DNA from: RGIG995 sp045543655
GTDB lineage: Bacteria > Bacillota > Clostridia > Oscillospirales > UBA644
Assembly: GCA_045543655.1 (NCBI GenBank)
Contig: JAZPXN010000038.1
Location: 39,430-103,429, forward strand
DNA length: 64,000 nucleotides
Direction: 5' to 3'
Shown: positions 58,057-64,000 of the stretch, piece by piece
How the letters are laid out: each line of letters opens with the position of its first letter
How positions within the stretch are numbered: position 1 is the first letter of the stretch
Notes under the pieces: model-generated
The model's database searches: none
What the model was told of the DNA's origin: nothing
Seen by the model: the letters and a program-made list of their open reading frames with translations, nothing else
Made by a program: the position numbers and the translations under genes

Positions 58057-60462
58057 TTATTTTACGATCAGGTTCACCATCTTGCCGGGGACGAAGATCT
58101 CCTTGATCACGGTCTTGCCTTCGGTATAGGGCAGGATCTTGGGATCTGCCTTTGCGGCGGCGAGGATGGTGTCCTTGTCCGCGTCGGCGGCGATCTTCAG
58201 CACCGAGCGGAGCTTGCCGCAGATCTGAACGGGGATCTCGATTTCCTTGTCCACCGTTTTCGCCTCGTCGTATTCCGGCCAGGGGGCGGTGACCATCATG
58301 CCCTCAAATCCGGCCATTTCCCACATCTCCTCGGTGATATGAGGAGCGAAGGGATTGAGCATGGTAAGATAGGTCTTCAGCTCGCCCTTGGTGATGCTTC
58401 CCTTGGCGGAAATATCGTTCATCAGCGTCATCAGAGCGGCGATGGCGGTGTTGAATTTCATGTTTTCGATATCGGACGTGACCTTGCGGATGGTCTTGTG
58501 GAAGGCCGATTCCAGCTCTGCGGAATAGCCCGCGTCGTCGGTGACGTTCTCCATCAAATTCCAGACCCGGTCGATATAACGCTTACAGCCCCGGACGCTG
58601 TTTTCCGACCAGGGAGCGGCCTTTTCGTAGTCGCCCATAAACAGAACGTAAAGCCGGAGTACGTCGGCGCCGTAGACGTTGACCACGTCGTTGGGGTCTA
58701 CTACGTTCCCCTTGGATTTGCTCATCTTATCCCCGTCGGGCCCCAGGATCAGCCCCTGTGCGGTGCGCTTGGCGTAGGGTTCTTCCGTGGGAACGACGCC
58801 CAGATCGTACAGGAAATGGTGCCAGAACCGGGAATAGATCATATGGCGGGTGACGTGCTCCATGCCGCCGTTATACCAGTCCACGGGGAGCCAGTAGTTC
58901 AGCTTTTCGGGGTCGGCCAGGGCTTCGGCGTTGTTGGGGTCGATATACCGCAGGAAATACCAGGAGGAGCCGGCCCACTGGGGCATGGTGTCGGTTTCCC
59001 GCTTGGCGTCGCCGCCGCACTTGGGGCACTTGCAGTGGACGTATTCCTCGATCTTGGCCAGGGGGGATTCGCCGTCGGAGCCGGGCTCGAAGTTTTCCAC
59101 CTTGGGCAGTCTCAGGGGCAGTTCTTCGTAGTGAACGCCCACCATGCCGCAGTGGGGGCAATGGACGATGGGAATGGGTTCGCCCCAATAGCGCTGGCGG
59201 TTGAAGGCCCAGTCCTTCATCTTATACTGGACGCCCTTTTCGCCAATGCCCTTTTCGGTGAGCCACGCGGCCATTTTTTCGATGGAATCCTTTTTATTGG
59301 TAAGGCCGTTGAGGAAGTCGGAATTGACCATTTCGCCGTCACCGGTGTAGGCCCCTTCTTCCATATTGCCGCCCTTGATGACCTCGATAATATCGATGCC
59401 GAATTTCTTGGCAAAGGCGTAGTCCCGCTCGTCGTGGGCGGGGACGGCCATAATGGCGCCGGTGCCGTAGCCCATCATGACGTAATCCGCCGCGTAGATG
59501 GGAATTTCCTTGCCGTTGACGGGATTGATGGCGGAAAGCCCGTCAATGCGCACGCCGGTTTTATCCTTGACCAGCTGAGTGCGTTCAAATTCGGTCTTTT
59601 TCGCGCATTCGGTGCGGTACGCGTCCAGCTCTGCGGCGTTGGCAATGCGATCCCGGTATTTTTCCAGCAGGGGATGCTCGGGCGCCATGACCATAAAGGT
59701 GACGCCGAAGAGGGTGTCGGGGCGGGTGGTGTAGATCCGCAGGGTCTCGTCGGTATCCTTCAGGGAGAAATTGACGAAAGCGCCGGTGGATTTGCCGATC
59801 CAGTTGACCTGCTGCATCTTCACGTTGGGTAAGTAATCCACCTGCTCCAGGCCCTGCAGAAGCTTATCGGCGTATTCGGTGATGCGCAGATACCAGACGT
59901 CCTTGGACTTCTGGATGACGTCGCTGTGGCAGATGTCGCATTTGCCGCCCTGGGAGTCCTCGTTGGAGAGAACCACCTTGCAGGAGGGGCAGTAATTGAC
60001 CAGAGTCTTGTCCCGGAAGGCAAGGCCCTTTTCAAACATCTTCAAAAAGATCCACTGAGTCCATTTGTAATAATCCTCCTCGGTGGTGTCGATGACCCGA
60101 TCCCAATCGAAGGAAAAGCCTACCCGCTTCAGCTGGGAGGTGAAATTTTTGATATTGGTGTCGGTGACGGTGCGGGGATGGGTGCCGGTTTTAATGGCGT
60201 AGTTTTCGGTGGGAAGACCGAAGGCGTCGAACCCGATGGGGAACATGACGTTATAGCCGTCCATCCGGCGTTTGCGGGAGATGACCTCCAGGCCGGAATA
60301 GGCCTTGATGTGACCTACGTGCATCCCGGCGCCGCTAGGATAGGGGAATTCTACGAGGGCGTAGAATTTTTTCTTGTCGGAAAGGTCTTCGGCGTGGAAC
60401 GCGCCGGTCTCCTCCCATTTCTTTTGCCATTTGGCTTCGATTTCGGAAAACTTATATTCCAT
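58057..60462 (-). CDS. leuS: Leucyl-tRNA synthetase
   Basis: An 801-aa class I synthetase. The HIGH signature is HVGHIK (48-53) and KMSKS lies near 575-580 in DKMSKSKGNV; the editing domain is present (about 215-410; GVTFMVMAPEHPLL, VPAHDERDYAFA). A zinc-like cysteine group CPSCKVVLSNE and CDICHSD occurs near 155-180. I chose ATG 60462, which lies 10 bases after GGAGG and gives MEYKFSEIEAKWQKKW; a TTG three codons earlier is less likely. It starts 5 bases after rsfS. Confidence 0.96.
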   Translation of the reverse strand: MEYKFSEIEAKWQKKWEETGAFHAEDLSDKKKFYALVEFPYPSGAGMHVGHIKAYSGLEVISRKRRMDGYNVMFPIGFDAFGLPTENYAIKTGTHPRTVTDTNIKNFTSQLKRVGFSFDWDRVIDTTEEDYYKWTQWIFLKMFEKGLAFRDKTLVNYCPSCKVVLSNEDSQGGKCDICHSDVIQKSKDVWYLRITEYADKLLQGLEQVDYLPNVKMQQVNWIGKSTGAFVNFSLKDTDETLRIYTTRPDTLFGVTFMVMAPEHPLLEKYRDRIANAAELDAYRTECAKKTEFERTQLVKDKTGVRIDGLSAINPVNGKEIPIYAADYVMMGYGTGAIMAVPAHDERDYAFAKKFGIDIIEVIKGGNMEEGAYTGDGEMVNSDFLNGLTNKKDSIEKMAAWLTEKGIGEKGVQYKMKDWAFNRQRYWGEPIPIVHCPHCGMVGVHYEELPLRLPKVENFEPGSDGESPLAKIEEYVHCKCPKCGGDAKRETDTMPQWAGSSWYFLRYIDPNNAEALADPEKLNYWLPVDWYNGGMEHVTRHMIYSRFWHHFLYDLGVVPTEEPYAKRTAQGLILGPDGDKMSKSKGNVVDPNDVVNVYGADVLRLYVLFMGDYEKAAPWSENSVRGCKRYIDRVWNLMENVTDDAGYSAELESAFHKTIRKVTSDIENMKFNTAIAALMTLMNDISAKGSITKGELKTYLTMLNPFAPHITEEMWEMAGFEGMMVTAPWPEYDEAKTVDKEIEIPVQICGKLRSVLKIAADADKDTILAAAKADPKILPYTEGKTVIKEIFVPGKMVNLIVK

Positions 60463-60467
60463 AATGA

Positions 60468-60818
60468 TCAATCCTCCAAAAGATCGTTGATTTCAAGCTC
60501 AATGCCGTCTTTCCACAGCTTTTCCAGGTTGTAGAAATTCCGGGTGTCTTTGTTGTATACGTGAACGATAACGTCGCCGTAGTCCAATAGAATCCAGCTG
60601 CCCGCGTCCATACCTTCCCGGCTGCGGAGGGCGTATCCGATCTTATCGGTGGCCGATTCGCATTCGTCGGCAAGGGTCTTTACGTGGGTGGTGGAGGTGC
60701 CGTTGCAGATGACGAAGCAGTCGCACAGGGAGGTGACTCCGTCGATCTTCAGCACTTTGATGTCCACCGCTTTTTTGTCGTCAAGGGTCTTGACGATGGT
60801 CTTCAATGCGTTTTCCAT
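60468..60818 (-). CDS. rsfS: Ribosome silencing factor
   Basis: A 116-aa RsfS/YbeB/iojap protein that binds uL14 and keeps 50S subunits from joining when cells starve. KAVDIKVLKIDGVTSLCDCF, FVICNGTSTTHVKTLADE and WILLDYGDVIVHVYN are characteristic. It lies 3 bases after the nadD-yqeK gene. Confidence 0.95.
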   Translation of the reverse strand: MENALKTIVKTLDDKKAVDIKVLKIDGVTSLCDCFVICNGTSTTHVKTLADECESATDKIGYALRSREGMDAGSWILLDYGDVIVHVYNKDTRNFYNLEKLWKDGIELEINDLLED

Positions 60819-60821
60819 ATT

Positions 60822-62021
60822 TCATGATCCTTTCGTAGGGTATTTCAAGCGTTTCTTTTCGGTTTCTTCGGTGACGTCCGGGTACCGTTCCTTCAGCCGG
60901 GCAATGCCCTCCAGCATGTCCCGATGGACTTCAAACCCCCGCCGTTTCACGTCGTCTCTGCACCATTCCATGGCCACCAGCGCCGCTTTCCAAAGATCGT
61001 CCCGGGCAAGGGCACGGTAAAAATCCACGTCGCTATAGTCTCGCGTCTCGTCGGTCAGATCCGCCAGGTAGAGGATGGCCTCCAATAACGTCATATCCCC
61101 TTTTCCGGTGGTATGATAGCGGATGGCCGAGGTGATCTCCGGGTCGGTAATCCCAAAGGCTTCGGTGACGGCTACGGAGGCGGAGACGGCGTGCCACAGA
61201 TTTTTATTGCTTTTCAGATTGTCGTCCAACGCCACGGCGTATTTTTCAAAGAGGCGGAAATGCTCTTCCTTCGGTACCTCCTTGGTCATGTCGTGGAGAA
61301 GCCCCGCGATCCGGGCTTTTCGCACGTCGGCGCCGTGGATCTTTGCCAGCCGGCAGGCTTCCTTCATGACTCCCACCGAATGGGCAAAGCGCTTTTCGGA
61401 CAGTCGCCGCTTCAGAGAACGGTAGTATTCCAGATTCTCCAGAAAGCCGCAAACGCCTTCCGGAAGAAGCCCGGAAAGATCCTCGCCCCGTTCCCATTTT
61501 TCCCGGATCTCCGTGGAGGATACGGGGAAGGGAGGCGTGGTGCGAAGGGTGATCTCCGCCCCGGGGAATTGGGCTTTCAGCCGGGTGCAATGGGCGGTTA
61601 GCTGTTCCAGATCTTCCCCCGTCCGGGACAGGGCAAAGATCTCCGCCCGGGCAAAAATTTCTTCGGGGCAATGCCAGTCCTGCAGGGTCAGAAGCATATC
61701 CGATCCTACGTACAGCACCAGCCGGTCCCCGGGAAACTGCGTCTGCAGATAGGCCAGAGTCTCGCTGGTGTAGCTGCGGCCTTCCTTCCGGATCTCCCAA
61801 TCACTGACCGTGACCCCGGAGATGTCCTCGCAGGCGGCTTTCGTCATTTCCAGACGCTCGTCGTCGGAGAACAGGGCGGTTTTGGTCTTATGGGGCGGAA
61901 TTCCGGAGGGAATGACCAGACAGGAATCCGGCTTCCCTTCCTCCAAAAAGGTCTTCAGGGCCTTTTCATGCCCTTTGTGAAAGGGGGCGAAGGTTCCCCC
62001 GAATATGCCGATGCGGCTCAT
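60822..62021 (-). CDS. nadD: NadD-YqeK fusion: nicotinate mononucleotide adenylyltransferase plus HD hydrolase
   Basis: A 399-aa two-domain protein. Residues 1-200 are NadD (IGIFGGTFAPFHKGHEKAL with the T/HxGH loop; VSSTEIREKW near the C-end), making deamido-NAD. Residues ~205-390 are a YqeK HD-domain hydrolase (FAHSVGVMKEACRLA, AGLLHDMTKEVP, AIRYHTTGKGDMTLLE), which splits Ap4A symmetrically in known relatives. In Bacillus these are adjacent separate genes; the fusion occurs in many Clostridia. I chose ATG 62021, which overlaps the yhbY stop by four bases. Confidence 0.93.
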   Translation of the reverse strand: MSRIGIFGGTFAPFHKGHEKALKTFLEEGKPDSCLVIPSGIPPHKTKTALFSDDERLEMTKAACEDISGVTVSDWEIRKEGRSYTSETLAYLQTQFPGDRLVLYVGSDMLLTLQDWHCPEEIFARAEIFALSRTGEDLEQLTAHCTRLKAQFPGAEITLRTTPPFPVSSTEIREKWERGEDLSGLLPEGVCGFLENLEYYRSLKRRLSEKRFAHSVGVMKEACRLAKIHGADVRKARIAGLLHDMTKEVPKEEHFRLFEKYAVALDDNLKSNKNLWHAVSASVAVTEAFGITDPEITSAIRYHTTGKGDMTLLEAILYLADLTDETRDYSDVDFYRALARDDLWKAALVAMEWCRDDVKRRGFEVHRDMLEGIARLKERYPDVTEETEKKRLKYPTKGS

Positions 62022-62332
62022 TTTCTTTTCTTCTCCGCGGGAAGCTCGATCTTCCGTTTTTTGGGGTCGGAGGCGGGGCGGTAGAGGATAAACTTGCTCC
62101 CGATGACCTGCACCGTATTGGCGCGGCACTTTTCTGCCAGCGCATCCGCCGCCTCCCGGCTGGTCATTCCGGCGGTCTCAAGGCATCGGATCTTGATCAG
62201 CTCCCTGGCCTCCAGGGCTTCGTCGGTCTGGGTGATCAGATTCTCGGTAATTCCGCTTTTGCCTACCTGGAACAGGTCGTCCATGGAATTGGCAAGGCCC
62301 CGCAGATAGGCCCGTTGTTTGCTCGTCAGCAT
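62018..62332 (-). CDS. yhbY: YhbY family RNA-binding protein
   Basis: A 104-aa CRM-domain protein (MLTSKQRAYLRGLANSMD, FQVGKSGITENL, ALEARELIKIR, GSKFILYRP) with a basic tail of KK/RK pairs. It is associated with 50S assembly. It overlaps nadD by ATGA. Confidence 0.93.
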   Translation of the reverse strand: MLTSKQRAYLRGLANSMDDLFQVGKSGITENLITQTDEALEARELIKIRCLETAGMTSREAADALAEKCRANTVQVIGSKFILYRPASDPKKRKIELPAEKKRK

Positions 62333-62360
62333 AAATTATCTCCTGAAAAATTCAATAAAC

Positions 62361-63272
62361 TCAAGCGTTTTCGGTCAACGCCCTGGCGAAGGCTTCCGGT
62401 TCGAAGTACTGCAGATCGTCGATCTGCTCGCCTACGCAGACCAGTTTGATGGGGATGCCGGTCACGTCCTTGACCGCCAGGGTCACGCCGCCCTTTGCGG
62501 TGCCGTCCAGCTTGGTCAGAACGATGCCGGTCAGGGGTACCACGTCGTTGAAATATTTCGCCTGCTCCACGGCGTTGGAGCCGGTGGTGGCGTCGAGCAC
62601 CAGCAGGATCTCCTTGTCGGCGTCGGGCAATTCCCGGTGGATGATCCGCATGATCTTGCTCAGCTCTTCCATCAGATTTTTCTTATTGTGAAGGCGTCCC
62701 GCCGTATCGCAGATCAAAACGTCGACGCCTCTGCTTTCGGCGGCCTTGATGCCGTCGTAGACCACGGCGGCGGGATCGGATCCCTCTGCGTGACGGACGA
62801 TCTGGGCGTCGGCCCGGTCGGCCCATACCTCCAATTGCTCGATGGCGGCGGCACGGAAGGTGTCGGCGGCGGCGATGAGGACGGATTTGCCCTCCTTCTT
62901 CAGCTTGTTGGCGTATTTGCCGATGGTGGTGGTCTTGCCTACGCCGTTGACCCCTACCACCAGGATCACCGAGGGCTTGGTGGAGAGGTGGAAGGCGTGA
63001 TCTCCCGCCATAAATTCCACCAGAATTTCCTCCAACGTCTGCCGGAGCTTGTCGGCAGAGTCAATATTTTCCTTTTTGGCCCGGTCCCGCAGGGCGGCAA
63101 TGATCTTTTCGGTGGTTTCAAAGCCCACGTCGGCCAAAATCAGCAGCTCCTCCAGCTCCTCCAGCAGGTCCTCATCCACCTTGCGGAAGGTGGCGAAAAT
63201 GCCGTTCAGTCCTTCGCCGATGGATTCCTTCGTCCGCTTCAGACCTTGCTTGATTTTTTCAAAAAATCCCAT
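62361..63272 (-). CDS. ftsY: Signal recognition particle receptor FtsY
   Basis: A 303-aa SRP GTPase with a short N domain (about 1-95) and the NG core: GVNGVGKTTT near 107-116, AADTFRAAAIEQL, DTAGR near 189 and TKLDGTAKGG. There is no acidic A domain, as usual in Firmicutes. It docks SRP-ribosome complexes at the membrane. It lies 12 bases after smc. Confidence 0.97.
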   Translation of the reverse strand: MGFFEKIKQGLKRTKESIGEGLNGIFATFRKVDEDLLEELEELLILADVGFETTEKIIAALRDRAKKENIDSADKLRQTLEEILVEFMAGDHAFHLSTKPSVILVVGVNGVGKTTTIGKYANKLKKEGKSVLIAAADTFRAAAIEQLEVWADRADAQIVRHAEGSDPAAVVYDGIKAAESRGVDVLICDTAGRLHNKKNLMEELSKIMRIIHRELPDADKEILLVLDATTGSNAVEQAKYFNDVVPLTGIVLTKLDGTAKGGVTLAVKDVTGIPIKLVCVGEQIDDLQYFEPEAFARALTENA

Positions 63273-63284
63273 AGATACCGTCCT

Positions 63285-64000
63285 TTACTGTTTGTCCAGA
63301 TTCATCTTGCTCACTTCGTCCACGTCGATGGCGATGACCCGGGAAATCCCCTTGTTGACCATGGTTACGCCGTAAAGCTTGTCGGCCTCCTCCATGGTGC
63401 CCCGGCGGTGGGTGATGGTGACGAATTGCGTTTTTGCCGCGAGACGGTGCAGATAAGCCGCGTACCGGGCAACGTTGATATCGTCCAGTGCTGCCTCGAT
63501 TTCGTCCAGAAGGCAGAAGGGAGAGGGCTTGATCTTCAGAATGGCGAAATACAATGCGATGGCGGTCAGTGCCTGCTCGCCGCCGGAGAGGGAAACCAGA
63601 TTTTTGATAATCTTTCCCGGAGGCGCCGCGTAGATTTCCACCCCCGATTCCAGAATGTTGTCCGGTTCGTCGAGACGTAGTTTCGCTTCCCCACCGTTAA
63701 ACATTTCTTTGAAGGTTTCCGCGAAGGCTTCGTTGATGGTATATAACTGTTCTTCGAAGATCCTCGCCATTACTTCCTCCAGACCGGCGATCATGGTTAC
63801 CAGTTCGGCTTTCGCCTTACTGATGTCGTTGAACTGTTCTGCAAGACTGTCGTGCCGTTCTTTGACGGCGGCGTATTCTTCGATGGAAGAAACGTCTACG
63901 TGTCCGAGGGCTCGGATCATATCTTTCAGTTCCCCGGCGCGTTTCCGTGCCGTGGGTAGATCGAAAGACAGGTTCATGGCGATAACTTCGCTCAAGGTCA
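63285..64000 (-). CDS. smc: Chromosome segregation protein SMC, C-terminal part
   Basis: About 238 codons of the 3' end; the frame continues past the window edge. The end of the coiled coil (up to about 110 residues from the cut) leads into the C-terminal ATPase head with signature LSGGEQALTAIALYFAIL, Walker B FCLLDEIEAALDD and the switch FVTITHRRGTME. SMC with ScpA/ScpB compacts chromosomes. smc-ftsY is the usual Firmicute order. Confidence 0.95.
   Translation of the reverse strand, partial: TLSEVIAMNLSFDLPTARKRAGELKDMIRALGHVDVSSIEEYAAVKERHDSLAEQFNDISKAKAELVTMIAGLEEVMARIFEEQLYTINEAFAETFKEMFNGGEAKLRLDEPDNILESGVEIYAAPPGKIIKNLVSLSGGEQALTAIALYFAILKIKPSPFCLLDEIEAALDDINVARYAAYLHRLAAKTQFVTITHRRGTMEEADKLYGVTMVNKGISRVIAIDVDEVSKMNLDKQ

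Overview
The window looks like a chromosomal segment from an endospore-forming Clostridia-type Firmicute, probably an uncultured gut or rumen lineage. The evidence is as follows: spoIIE and dpaA/dpaB (sporulation); a glmS ribozyme; lipoproteins with Gram-positive lipoboxes; strong AGGAGG ribosome binding sites; GTG and TTG starts; a rather GC-rich coding style; and sigma-A promoters that nearly all have a 17-base spacer, often with TGTG just before TATAAT. I see no tRNA, rRNA, CRISPR array, phage or complete insertion sequence.

Layout. 1-4.3 kb: the 5' end of a LacZ-type beta-galactosidase gene, a Crp/Fnr regulator, a three-gene ABC importer whose promoter carries a palindrome near -41.5, and a wrecked MFS transporter gene. 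4.3-9.7 kb: argCJBDF, the ornithine/citrulline branch of arginine synthesis, with ArgR-like boxes upstream. 10.0-10.35 kb: a compact type I toxin-antitoxin locus (28-aa holin-like peptide plus antisense RNA) whose two transcripts begin with the same sequence. 10.5-14.4 kb: an LRR protein, spoIIE with a Spo0A box, and a membrane-anchored unknown protein.

14.45-28.1 kb (minus strand): one long catabolic operon read from 28105 down to 14453. It encodes an L-fucose-isomerase-like enzyme, a GlcD-type FAD oxidase, a GlcF-like Fe-S protein, a class II aldolase, a PfkB kinase, IolB, a 37-aa coupled ORF, a DUF4867 protein, an FGGY kinase, a fused EtfB-EtfA flavoprotein, a GH2 glycosidase and a beta-propeller-like lipoprotein. 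A divergent RpiR regulator and an orphan solute-binding lipoprotein follow. TGAAAA-N3-TTTTCA sites occur at all three promoters and suggest one regulon. The inferred role is capture, hydrolysis, isomerisation, phosphorylation and cleavage of an unidentified sugar, with oxidation of a hydroxy-acid or sugar-acid intermediate through the fused Etf. This is the best candidate for an undescribed pathway.

31-39 kb: two secreted, C-terminally membrane-anchored proteins, one of 2201 aa with internal beta-helix-like repeats. 39.3-41.2 kb: PadR, HAAS/DUF1700 and DUF4097 module. 41.2-45.1 kb: dpaA-dpaB and an EF-G paralogue. 45.4-47.2 kb: a 67-aa protein, an AraC regulator and a lipoprotein. 47.3-51.4 kb: an amino-sugar operon (GlmU-like left-handed beta-helix protein, glmM, glmS ribozyme, glmS). 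51.4-54.9 kb: a surface protein with GLUG and CxxC/TGH repeats, and a foldase-like lipoprotein. 54.98-64 kb (minus strand): housekeeping operon smc-ftsY-yhbY-nadD/yqeK-rsfS-leuS-recD2-rsmA.

A family of composite hairpin repeats sits just after stop codons at about 9.7, 11.6, 42.7-43.0 and 45.6-45.8 kb, usually oriented with the upstream gene. Functions are assigned by recognising motifs by eye; no database search was run.
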